Shown: positions 1 through 5,282, counted from the stretch's first letter. The stretch: DNA of 5,282 nucleotides from Syntrophomonadaceae bacterium (GCA_029907055.1 JARYMO010000116.1:1-5282); one strand, 5' to 3'. Notes: generated by a model from the letters alone, not told the origin. Numbers and translations: made by a program.

Positions 1-27
1 GGCGCGTTCCCTGCTGTCGTCTCCCAT
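1..27 (-). CDS. Start of a gene after sufC, probably SufB/SmsB-like (partial)
   Basis: Only nine codons are visible (MGDDSRERA), running off the low-coordinate edge. The ATG at 27-25 is preceded by GGAGG with a 7-nt spacing (39-35), a strong ribosome-binding site that overlaps the tail of the sufC stop region. A second in-frame ATG at 33-31 lies only one base from that site and is less likely to be used. The gene is 12 nt downstream of sufC, so the two are almost certainly co-transcribed. In SUF and SUF-like minimal (SMS) clusters the gene after sufC is normally sufB/smsB, whose product is the scaffold partner of the ATPase. The identity is inferred from position alone; nine residues cannot prove a family. 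Confidence 0.6.
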
Positions 28-39
28 CTGCATCCCTCC

Positions 40-804
40 TCACTCCAGGCAGCGCGCGCACTCGGCGTAACCGCGGGCCTGGATGCATCCCAGCAGCTCG
101 CGCGGGTTCATGCCGGTACAGGAGAGCCGGCCGCCGTAGAGGACGTGCCCCACGTCGGCAGCGACGTAGTCCAGGATGTGGCCGGTATGGGTGATGATCA
201 GCCCGGCCTTGTCGCGCTGCTGCATGGTATCGCGCCTGCTGCGCCCGGGCTCCACGTACTCTGCCCGGCGCAACAGGCGGTTGATGGCCCGGCCGATGAG
301 GGCGATGTTCTCCAGGTCCACCCCCGACTCGGGCTCGTCCAGCAGCACCAGGTCGGGGTCCTGGGCCAGCAGCTGCAGCATCTCGGAACGCTTGATCTCG
401 CCGCCGCTGAAGCCCTGGTTGACCTCGCGCTGCAGAAAGTCTCCCAGATTGAGCATCTCCGCCATTTCCTGGGCCGCCTCGGCGCTCACCGTCGACCGCG
501 CCAGCCTCAGCATGTCGTTCAGCGGGACCCCGCGCAGCACGGGCGGCCGCTGAAAAGCCATGCCAATGCCCAGCCTGGCCCGCTCGTGCACGGGTAAGGC
601 GGTGATGTCCTGCCCCCGGAAGAGGATCCTTCCGGCCGCCACCCGGAAGCGCGCAAACCCCATGATGGCCCCTACCAGCGTCGACTTGCCCGATCCGTTG
701 GGTCCAAAGAGCACGTGCGTTTCTCCGGGCCGGATGTGCAGGTCGACTCCTGCCAGCACCTGCCTGCCCCCGACCTCCACGTGCAGGTTCTCTACCTTCA
801 GCAT
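40..804 (-). CDS. sufC: SufC/SmsC, Fe-S cluster assembly ABC-type ATPase
   Basis: A 254-residue cytosolic ABC ATPase, close to the usual SufC length of about 250. It powers Fe-S cluster assembly together with the SufB/D scaffold; it is not a membrane transporter. Visible motifs are Walker A GPNGSGKST (residues 34-42), Q-loop AFQRPP (Q85), ABC signature FSGGEIKRSEM (132-142), Walker B with D-loop LVLLDEPESGVD (152-163) and the H-loop IITHTGHIL (H206). The DEPESG and THTGHIL wording and the cysteines at 229, 240, 249 and 252 resemble archaeal/anaerobe SufC (the SMS type) more than E. coli SufC. A basic segment at about 182-199 sits between the D-loop and H-loop as an apparent insertion. I chose the ATG at 804-802: it follows a purine-rich GGGGGAGG site, and the upstream in-frame extension is Trp-rich and overlaps the PHP gene. 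The gene starts 13 nt after the PHP stop and ends 12 nt before the next start, so it belongs to a PHP-sufC-(sufB) operon. Confidence 0.93.
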   Translation of the reverse strand: MLKVENLHVEVGGRQVLAGVDLHIRPGETHVLFGPNGSGKSTLVGAIMGFARFRVAAGRILFRGQDITALPVHERARLGIGMAFQRPPVLRGVPLNDMLRLARSTVSAEAAQEMAEMLNLGDFLQREVNQGFSGGEIKRSEMLQLLAQDPDLVLLDEPESGVDLENIALIGRAINRLLRRAEYVEPGRSRRDTMQQRDKAGLIITHTGHILDYVAADVGHVLYGGRLSCTGMNPRELLGCIQARGYAECARCLE

Positions 805-817
805 CGCCCCTCCCCCT

Positions 818-1681
818 TCAGCCGCCCTCCCCCAGCCAGGCGTCCGCTCTGCCTTCCACGGCTGCGGCTCTCTCCCGCAGGCTTGCCACCACCTCATCCC
901 CCACCACCACGGACCCCAGCCCCCCACGGTAGTGCAGGACAGCCCCGTGGTAATCCGACCCCCCGGTCACCAGCAGGCGCCGGCGCCGGGCCAGGCGCAG
1001 GTAGCGTTCCACCTCCTGCGGGGAATGTTCCGGGTAGTACACCTCCAGCCCCTCGATGCCCAGCTCCAGGAGTTCCTCCACCAGGACATCGTTGCCCAGC
1101 AACCCCGGGTGGGCCAGCACCGGGACGCCGCCCGCCCGGCGCACCATCTGCACCGCCTCGGCCGGGACGAACTTGTAGCGCGGCACGTAGGCAGGTTTGC
1201 CCATGCCAATGAGGCGGGCGAAGGCTTCGCTCAGGCTGGCGACATACCCCTGTTCCACCAGCGCGCGGCCTATGTGCGGCCTCCCCATCACGTCTCCCCC
1301 TGCCAGTTCGCGCACCCGGTCCAGGCTGACGCGGTAGCCGAGGCGGTTGAGCTTCTCCACCATGCTGACCGCACGCTGGCGGCGGGCTTCCTTGATTTCC
1401 TGCAGCCGTCCCAGCAGGGGTGGACAGGCCGGATCGATGAAATAGCCGAGGATGTGGACCTCGTTGGGCCCCAGCTCAGCATTCAACTCGATGGCCGGGA
1501 CCAGGTCCAGCGCGTAGCCGCGCTGGCGCAGGTGCTCCTGCGCCGGCTCAATGCCGGCCACCGTGTCGTGGTCGGTGATGGCCAGTCCTCTCAGCCCCAG
1601 GCCCCAGGCCTCGTCTACCACCTCCTGCGGGGAGACCAGCCCGTCCGAGGCCGTGGAGTGCACGTGAAGGTCGTACATCAT
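818..1681 (-). CDS. PHP-domain phosphoesterase, YciV/RNase AM (TrpH) family
   Basis: A 287-residue single-domain PHP metal-dependent phosphoesterase with no signal peptide. Metal-binding motifs appear in order: DLHVHSTASDG (H6, H8, D13), ITDHDT (H38), AIEL (E65), VHILGYF (H76), GRPHIGRAL (133-141), VLAHPG (H191), YYPEHS (215-220) and GSDYHG (D243, H245). The full set predicts a trinuclear metal site and an active enzyme. Characterised relatives (COG0613) are the E. coli 5'-to-3' exoribonuclease RNase AM (YciV) and 3',5'-nucleotide bisphosphate phosphatases, so RNA ends, short oligonucleotides or pAp-like compounds are the likely substrates. It lacks the extra domains of bacterial DNA polymerase X or PolC, and histidinol phosphatase is a less likely alternative. 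The ATG at 1681-1679 lies 7 nt from AAGGA; the next codon (1678-1676) is also ATG and could be the true start. No clear promoter was found; a hairpin precedes the gene and sufC follows 13 nt after the stop. Confidence 0.88.
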   Translation of the reverse strand: MMYDLHVHSTASDGLVSPQEVVDEAWGLGLRGLAITDHDTVAGIEPAQEHLRQRGYALDLVPAIELNAELGPNEVHILGYFIDPACPPLLGRLQEIKEARRQRAVSMVEKLNRLGYRVSLDRVRELAGGDVMGRPHIGRALVEQGYVASLSEAFARLIGMGKPAYVPRYKFVPAEAVQMVRRAGGVPVLAHPGLLGNDVLVEELLELGIEGLEVYYPEHSPQEVERYLRLARRRRLLVTGGSDYHGAVLHYRGGLGSVVVGDEVVASLRERAAAVEGRADAWLGEGG

Positions 1682-1696
1682 TCGCGCATCCTTCCC

Positions 1697-1736
1697 GGCA
1701 GGACAGCCGCCTCGCGCGCGTCCCGGCCGTCCTGCC
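1697..1736 (-). promoter_or_regulatory. 12-bp GC-rich hairpin in the PHP 5' leader
   Basis: The arms at 1736-1725 and 1708-1697 (GGCAGGACGGCC and GGCTGTCCTGCC in the minus-strand sense) pair over 12 bp around a 16-nt loop. The single G.U pair exists only in minus-strand RNA; on the plus strand it is an A.C mismatch, which suggests selection on the RNA transcribed toward the PHP gene. The stem ends 15 nt before the PHP ATG and just upstream of the AAGGA site. No T-tract follows, so it is not an intrinsic terminator. A 5' stabiliser, a processing site or a translational control element are all possible; the function is unknown. Confidence 0.6.
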
Positions 1737-1749
1737 TGCCGTCCCCACG

Positions 1750-1790
1750 AACAGAAAAACCCGCTCATAACCGGAATTACAAGCAGGTTT
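1750..1790 (-). terminator. Intrinsic terminator after spoVS
   Basis: In minus-strand RNA, arm 1790-1782 (AAACCTGCT) pairs with 1765-1757 (AGCGGGTTT). Five further pairs inside (1781-1777 with 1770-1766) close a 6-nt loop, giving about 14 bp with three G.U wobbles. These wobbles would be A.C mismatches on the plus strand, so the hairpin is oriented for minus-strand transcription. The 3' side runs into a T-rich TTTTTCTGTT (1759-1750). It begins 27 nt after the spoVS stop and should separate spoVS from the PHP-sufC unit, at least in part. Confidence 0.75.
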
Positions 1791-1817
1791 CACGCCTTCT
1801 CCTTCAGGCTGTGGCCG

Positions 1818-2078
1818 CTAGCGCGGCTCGACGATAAACTTGATGGCCGTGCGTTCTTCGCCGTCAATCATGATATCGGTGAACGCCGGGATGCAAATCA
1901 GGTCCATCCCGCTGGGGGCCACGAAGCCCCTGGCAATGGCAACCGCCTTGACCGCCTGGTTGATGGCCCCCGCCCCGATGGCCTGGATTTCAGCTGCACC
2001 CTTCTCTCGCAGCACCCCGGCCAGGGCCCCGGCCACGGAATTCGGGCTGGATTTGGCTGATACCTTTAATACTTCCAT
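1818..2078 (-). CDS. spoVS: SpoVS, stage V sporulation protein S (Alba-like regulator)
   Basis: An 86-residue protein, the exact family length, and by memory nearly identical to Bacillus SpoVS. The hallmark segments MEVLKVSAKSSPNSVAGALA (1-20), EIQAIGAGAINQAVKAVAIA, and DLICIPAFTDIMIDGEERTA are all present. SpoVS is a small Alba-fold, nucleic-acid-binding-type protein. In B. subtilis it acts in sporulation after engulfment and influences septation; its molecular target is still unclear. The ATG at 2078-2076 is preceded by a near-perfect AAGGAGGT with 7-nt spacing, so the upstream in-frame codons (to 2126) are leader, not protein. The gene has its own likely promoter (2172-2145) and terminator (1790-1750), so it is probably a monocistronic unit within the cluster. 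Its presence supports a spore-forming Bacillota host, although SpoVS homologues also occur in non-sporulating bacteria. Confidence 0.97.
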   Translation of the reverse strand: MEVLKVSAKSSPNSVAGALAGVLREKGAAEIQAIGAGAINQAVKAVAIARGFVAPSGMDLICIPAFTDIMIDGEERTAIKFIVEPR

Positions 2079-2083
2079 TTCAT

Positions 2084-2132
2084 AACCTCCTTCAGTAACT
2101 GTGGCGCGAGCATCGACCTGTGACAAGAGGTT
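2084..2132 (-). promoter_or_regulatory. spoVS ribosome-binding site with a complementary upstream segment
   Basis: The spoVS Shine-Dalgarno AAGGAGGTT (2092-2084) is very strong. Upstream in the same leader, AACCTC (2132-2127) is perfectly complementary to GAGGTT (2089-2084), enclosing 37 nt. If they pair, the ribosome-binding site is masked. Six base pairs is short for a control element and could be chance, since any strong Shine-Dalgarno finds partial complements easily. Confidence 0.3.
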
Positions 2133-2144
2133 GCTCCTGAATTC

Positions 2145-2172
2145 ATTGTAACACAGGGTACAACACTGCCAA
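2145..2172 (-). promoter_or_regulatory. Likely sigma-A promoter for spoVS
   Basis: A -35 box TTGGCA (2172-2167, one mismatch to TTGACA) and a -10 box TACAAT (2150-2145, one mismatch to TATAAT) are separated by 16 bp. They lie in an AT-richer island in the 122-nt ymdB-spoVS gap. Transcription would begin near 2138, giving a leader of about 60 nt. A sigma-H promoter is described for spoVS in B. subtilis. Here GAAGGATTT overlaps the -35 region and fits a sigma-H -35, but no matching -10 is found at the proper distance. Confidence 0.6.
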
Positions 2173-2200
2173 ATCCTTCTTTCCCGCGCTCGCCACCTCC

Positions 2201-2986
2201 TCAGGCCTCGGTCCAGAAGCGCAGGCGCTCGATGGACTCAGCCTTCCAGGTGCGGTCATCGAAGCTGAGCAGGACGGCATCCAGCTGGGAACGGCCCTTG
2301 GCCACCTCCAGCCGTTGCGGACGCTGGGTGAGGAAGCGGGCCAGCGCCTGCCCCCGCTCCATGCCCAGCACCGAGTCGGCAGGCCCGGTCATCCCCACGT
2401 CGGTGATGTAAGCCGTGCCCTGCGGCAGGATGCGCTCGTCTGAGGTCTGCACGTGGGTGTGGGTCCCCAGCACCGCGTGCACCCTGCCATCGAGGTACCA
2501 GCCCATGGCCTGTTTCTCCGAGGTCGCCTCGGCGTGGAAGTCCACGATGATGATGTCACACCGGTGACTGAGGTCCTCCACCAGCAGGTCGGCCATGCGG
2601 AAGGGGTCGTCCAGCGGGGCCATGAATACCCGTCCAGAAAGGTTGATGATGCCGACGCGGACGCCGCCTCCTGCGGTGTAGACGTGGCTGCCCTGTCCCG
2701 GGCAATCCCCGGGGTAGTTGGCGGGCCGGATGAGGCGCGGCTCGTCGTCGATGAAGGAAAACACCTCCCGGTTGTCCCACACGTGGTTGCCCATGGTGAT
2801 GACGTCCACTCCCGCGCCGATGATTTCGTCTACCGCCGTGGCTGTAATCCCTTTGCCGCCGGCGGCGTTCTCACCGTTGGCGATGACGAAGTCCACCTGC
2901 CGCTCGCGCACGATGCGCGGGACCAGGCTGGCCACCGCCCGGCGTCCGGGACGGCCCACGATGTCGCCCACGAACAGCACTCGCAC
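2201..2986 (-). CDS. ymdB: YmdB-family metallophosphoesterase (TIGR00282), cyclic nucleotide phosphodiesterase
   Basis: A 261-residue calcineurin-like metallophosphoesterase; B. subtilis YmdB is about 264. Visible active-site residues are D8 (FVGDIVG), E39 and N40 (ANGEN), N67 and catalytic H68 (MGNHVWDN), H151 (DFHAEATSEKQA) and H176/H178 (LGTHTHVQT), a complete dinuclear metal site. The conserved TDVGMTGP segment is at 195-202. The B. subtilis protein hydrolyses 2',3'- and 3',5'-cyclic nucleotides in vitro and affects biofilm and motility decisions. The start is GTG at 2986-2984, preceded by GGAGGGG with a spacing of about 7 nt; this places VLFVGD at the N-terminus as in the family. In-frame codons further upstream run through the rny terminator and are not coding. 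It is downstream of rny, as in Bacillus, but a terminator lies between them and I see no promoter in the 44 nt between that T-tract and the start. Expression by read-through is an inference. Confidence 0.95.
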   Translation of the reverse strand: MRVLFVGDIVGRPGRRAVASLVPRIVRERQVDFVIANGENAAGGKGITATAVDEIIGAGVDVITMGNHVWDNREVFSFIDDEPRLIRPANYPGDCPGQGSHVYTAGGGVRVGIINLSGRVFMAPLDDPFRMADLLVEDLSHRCDIIIVDFHAEATSEKQAMGWYLDGRVHAVLGTHTHVQTSDERILPQGTAYITDVGMTGPADSVLGMERGQALARFLTQRPQRLEVAKGRSQLDAVLLSFDDRTWKAESIERLRFWTEA

Positions 2987-3030
2987 TCCCTGACCCCTCC
3001 CCGTGCCTGTCTCCTGCCTGGTGGCGCCGG

Positions 3031-3060
3031 AAAAAGAAAAGGGCCTCCACCCAGAGGCCC
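3031..3060 (-). terminator. Strong intrinsic terminator between rny and ymdB
   Basis: In the minus-strand sense GGGCCTC (3060-3054), a 6-nt loop TGGGTG and GAGGCCC (3047-3041) form a perfect 7-bp GC-rich stem, followed at once by TTTTCTTTTT (3040-3031). It starts 13 nt after the rny stop codon. Flanking bases can extend the stem by G.U pairs. The polarity is clear: the T-tract follows only on the minus strand. Confidence 0.88.
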
Positions 3061-3073
3061 CCATGTCCAACGC

Positions 3074-4615
3074 CTATTTCGCGAATTCGACCGCCCTGGT
3101 TTCGCGAATCACCACCACTTTGATCTGCCCGGGGTAGTCGAGTTCCGCCTCGACCTTGCGGGCAATGTCGCGCGAAAGGGTTATCGATGCCAGGTCGTCC
3201 ACCGCCTCCGGCTTGACCATGATGCGGATCTCCCGCCCGGCCTGGATGGCAAACGCCCGCTCCACTCCGGCAAAGGAGTCGGCGACCTTCTCCAGCTTCT
3301 CCAGGCGCTTGATGTAGCTCTCCAGCGTTTCGCGCCGGGCACCCGGGCGGGATGCGGAGATGGCATCCGCCGCTTGCACCAGCACCGCCTCGATGGTTTC
3401 AGGCTCCACGTCCCCGTGGTGGGCAGCGATGGCGTGCAGCACCTCCTTGCTCTCCCGGTAGCGCTTGGCCAGGTCAACGCCGATCTCGATGTGCGACCCC
3501 GAGACCTCGTGGTCCACCGCCTTGCCGATGTCGTGAATGAGGCCGGCCCGCTTGGCCACGGTCGCGTCCACTTCCAGTTCCGCGGCCATGATGCCTGCCA
3601 GGTGGGCCACCTCGATGGAGTGCTTGAGCACGTTCTGTCCGTAACTGGTCCGGTACTTGAGCCGGCCCAGCAGCTTGATGAGCTCGGGGTGCAGACCGAC
3701 CACTCCCACGTCGAAGGCGGCCTGCTCGCCCACCTCCCGCATCTCCTGGTCGATCTGCTTGTTGGCCTTCTCTACCATCTCTTCGATGCGGGCGGGGTGA
3801 ATCCGCCCGTCGGAAATCAGCTTCTCCAGGGCCACCCGCGCCACTTCGCGCCGGATGGGGTCAAAGGAGGAGAGTATCACCGCTTCCGGGGTATCATCGA
3901 TGATAAGGTCAACGCCGGTGAGGGTTTCGAACGTCCGGATGTTCCGTCCCTCCCGACCGATAATTCTCCCTTTCATCTCGTCGTTGGGCAGCGCCACCAC
4001 CGACACCGTGGTCTCTGCCGCCACATCGGCGGCGCACCGCTGAATGGCCAGGGTGACGATTTCCCGTGCCTTCTTTTCCGCCTCTTCTCGGGCCCGCGAT
4101 TCGGTTTCGCGGATGAGGTTGGCAGTCTCCTGCCGGATCTGTTCCTCGACGTTGCGCAGCAGCAGTTCCTTGGCTTCCTCCGAGGTCAGCTGGGAAAGGC
4201 GCTCCAGCTCCTTCAGCTGCTGGGTGAGGATCATCTGGATATCCGCCTGGGCCTTCTCGATATCCTTCTCCTTCTCCCGCAGCGCAAGCTCCTTCTGCTC
4301 TACGGCCTCGGTCTTCTTGTCCAGGACCTCTTCTTTCTGCAGGATCCGGCGCTCCATCCGGTCCAGTTCGCGGCGCCGATCCCGGTTGTCGCGCTCCGCC
4401 TCCTGGCGCACCCGGTGGATTTCGTCCTTGGCCTCCAGCATGATTTCCTTGCGCTTGGCTTCCGCTTCCCTGATGCCTTCCTCGATGATCTTGCGGGCTT
4501 CCTCTTCCGCCGAACCTATGGCGCTTTCCGCCACGGCCTTGCGGAGCAGGTAGCCGCCACCAACACCGGCAGCTGCTGCAACGATTGCCACTATGATTCC
4601 GATGGTGTCGATCAA
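3074..4615 (-). CDS. rny: RNase Y, membrane-anchored endoribonuclease
   Basis: A 513-residue protein with the full RNase Y layout; B. subtilis Rny is about 520. It starts with one hydrophobic segment (about residues 3-25, IGIIVAIVAAAAGVGGGYLL) that anchors it to the membrane. A highly charged coiled coil covers about 30-200. A KH RNA-binding domain follows, with GRIIGREGRN at 216-225, and then the HD catalytic domain. In that domain H332 (LKHSIEV), the HD pair H361/D362 (HDIGK) and the HHGD motif at 399-402 are intact, so the enzyme should be active. RNase Y makes the initiating internal cuts in mRNA decay and processing in Firmicutes. The TTG start at 4615-4613 was chosen because GGGAGG lies 5 nt upstream and MIDTIGI is the family's usual N-terminus; the GTG at 4621 overlaps that ribosome-binding site. 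The gene has a promoter and attenuator-like leader upstream and a strong terminator 13 nt downstream. Confidence 0.97.
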   Translation of the reverse strand: MIDTIGIIVAIVAAAAGVGGGYLLRKAVAESAIGSAEEEARKIIEEGIREAEAKRKEIMLEAKDEIHRVRQEAERDNRDRRRELDRMERRILQKEEVLDKKTEAVEQKELALREKEKDIEKAQADIQMILTQQLKELERLSQLTSEEAKELLLRNVEEQIRQETANLIRETESRAREEAEKKAREIVTLAIQRCAADVAAETTVSVVALPNDEMKGRIIGREGRNIRTFETLTGVDLIIDDTPEAVILSSFDPIRREVARVALEKLISDGRIHPARIEEMVEKANKQIDQEMREVGEQAAFDVGVVGLHPELIKLLGRLKYRTSYGQNVLKHSIEVAHLAGIMAAELEVDATVAKRAGLIHDIGKAVDHEVSGSHIEIGVDLAKRYRESKEVLHAIAAHHGDVEPETIEAVLVQAADAISASRPGARRETLESYIKRLEKLEKVADSFAGVERAFAIQAGREIRIMVKPEAVDDLASITLSRDIARKVEAELDYPGQIKVVVIRETRAVEFAK

Positions 4616-4620
4616 GTTCA

Positions 4621-4626
4621 CCTCCC
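4621..4626 (-). promoter_or_regulatory. Ribosome-binding site that fixes the TTG start of rny
   Basis: GGGAGG (4626-4621) is followed by TGAAC and then TTG (4615-4613), an ideal 5-nt spacing. There is no nearby ATG in frame, so this site is what identifies the non-canonical start. Confidence 0.85.
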
Positions 4627-4677
4627 GTGTTCGATGTGAGTGGTATCCGCGTGTCTCTTTCTGTATGCAGGCGCCGG

Positions 4678-4708
4678 ACACAAAACGAACCGAGTCAGAA
4701 CTCGGTTC
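4678..4708 (-). terminator. Intrinsic terminator upstream of rny
   Basis: A perfect 9-bp inverted repeat, GAACCGAGT (4708-4700), loop TCTG, ACTCGGTTC (4695-4687), is followed on the minus strand by GTTTTGTGT (4686-4678). The T-tract is interrupted, so moderate efficiency is expected. It lies about 100 nt beyond the recA stop but also downstream of the promoter at 4805-4777. It therefore can end recA transcripts and can also attenuate transcription entering rny. Confidence 0.75.
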
Positions 4709-4770
4709 AGGACTGAAGTTCCTTGGCGTCGCGTATGCTCTTGCCGGCGACAGGAACCCCTTTCACCTTA
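4687..4770 (-). ncRNA. Candidate structured leader or small RNA before rny
   Basis: Transcription from the promoter at 4805-4777 would start near 4770 and reach the terminator hairpin ending at 4687, an RNA of roughly 85-95 nt. The 5' part folds into a second hairpin. GTTCCT (4757-4752) pairs with AGGAAC (4723-4718), and inside it GTCGC (4751-4747) pairs with GCGAC (4732-4728); a 4-nt bulge and a 14-nt loop complete it. All 11 pairs are Watson-Crick. Nine nt then separate it from the terminator stem. GGTTC (4758-4754) could instead pair with GAACC (4708-4704), the 5' arm of the terminator, giving a weak 5-bp antiterminator. I do not recognise a known riboswitch class. It may be a regulated rny leader, a free small RNA, or an unregulated leader. 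Confidence 0.45.
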
Positions 4771-4776
4771 CATTCA

Positions 4777-4805
4777 ATTCTAGTGATAGCCAAAATGGGT
4801 GTCAA
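4777..4805 (-). promoter_or_regulatory. Near-consensus sigma-A promoter between recA and rny
   Basis: A perfect -35 box TTGACA (4805-4800) and a -10 box TAGAAT (4782-4777, one mismatch) are separated by the optimal 17 bp. The -35 begins 4 nt after the recA stop codon, in an AT-rich island of an otherwise GC-rich window. It points toward rny, with an expected start near 4770 and a leader of about 155 nt before the rny TTG. Confidence 0.85.
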
Positions 4806-4809
4806 GGAA

Positions 4810-5282
<473 letters not shown>

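Noticed and set aside
805..927. N-terminal extension of sufC (Trp-rich codons upstream of 804)
   Set aside because: It overlaps the PHP coding end, has no SufC similarity, and a purine-rich ribosome-binding site precedes the ATG at 804.
560..1837. 425-codon plus-strand open frame opposite sufC and the PHP gene
   Set aside because: Low-complexity Pro/His/Arg-rich translation, antisense to two complete enzymes whose motifs explain the sequence.
2141..2180. Sigma-H promoter for spoVS
   Set aside because: GAAGGATTT (2179-2171) fits the sigma-H -35 consensus. The only GAAT downstream is about 23 nt away, not the required 11-12, so the pair does not fit.
2453..4639. 728-codon plus-strand open frame opposite rny and ymdB
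   Set aside because: Its product is His/Leu/Gly-rich without any family motif. It lies antisense to two intact, strongly conserved genes and runs through a terminator. Long antisense frames are expected in GC-rich DNA.
4687..4708. LexA/SOS operator in the GAAC...GTTC inverted repeat after recA
   Set aside because: The Gram-positive SOS box has GAAC and GTTC separated by 4 nt. Here they are 14 nt apart and the repeat is a perfect hairpin with a T-tract, so a terminator explains it.
4709..4809. recX remnant between recA and rny
   Set aside because: The gap of under 200 nt is filled by promoter and hairpins, and I see no RecX-like residues in any frame.

Overview
The window is a compact stretch of a high-GC, endospore-type Bacillota (Firmicutes) genome in which every recognisable gene lies on the minus strand. 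In transcription order, from high to low coordinate, the genes are recA (3' part only), rny (RNase Y), ymdB (metallophosphoesterase), spoVS, a PHP-domain phosphoesterase of the YciV/RNase AM type, sufC (SUF/SMS Fe-S assembly ATPase) and the first nine codons of a gene in the position expected for sufB. The rny-ymdB-spoVS run downstream of recA matches the order I know from Bacillus and clostridia, and SpoVS points to a spore-forming lineage. High GC, TTG and GTG starts with strong Shine-Dalgarno sites, and the archaeal/anaerobe style of SufC (DEPESG, ITHTGHIL, C-terminal cysteines) suggest a clostridia-like, probably anaerobic and possibly thermophilic Bacillota. I cannot name a genus.

Layout: 5282-4810 recA end; 4809-4616 an AT-rich gap with a near-consensus sigma-A promoter, a hairpin, an intrinsic terminator and the rny ribosome-binding site; 4615-3074 rny; 3073-2987 a gap holding a strong terminator; 2986-2201 ymdB; 2200-2079 a gap with a likely spoVS promoter; 2078-1818 spoVS; 1817-1682 a gap with the spoVS terminator and a 12-bp hairpin just before the PHP gene; 1681-818 PHP; 804-40 sufC; 27-1 start of the next gene. 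No stretch without a gene exceeds 200 bases. I see no mobile elements, CRISPR arrays, tRNAs or rRNAs, and no credible plus-strand gene.

Themes: three neighbouring enzymes act on RNA or small nucleotides (RNase Y, YmdB, the PHP phosphoesterase), next to a sporulation regulator and an Fe-S assembly operon. The most interesting part is the control architecture. Three minus-strand intrinsic terminators split what looks like one co-directional operon, and one of them lies downstream of a strong promoter and upstream of rny. That arrangement would make either a ~90-nt small RNA or an attenuated leader for rny. I do not see a clearly new protein system; the proteins are mostly well-conserved families.
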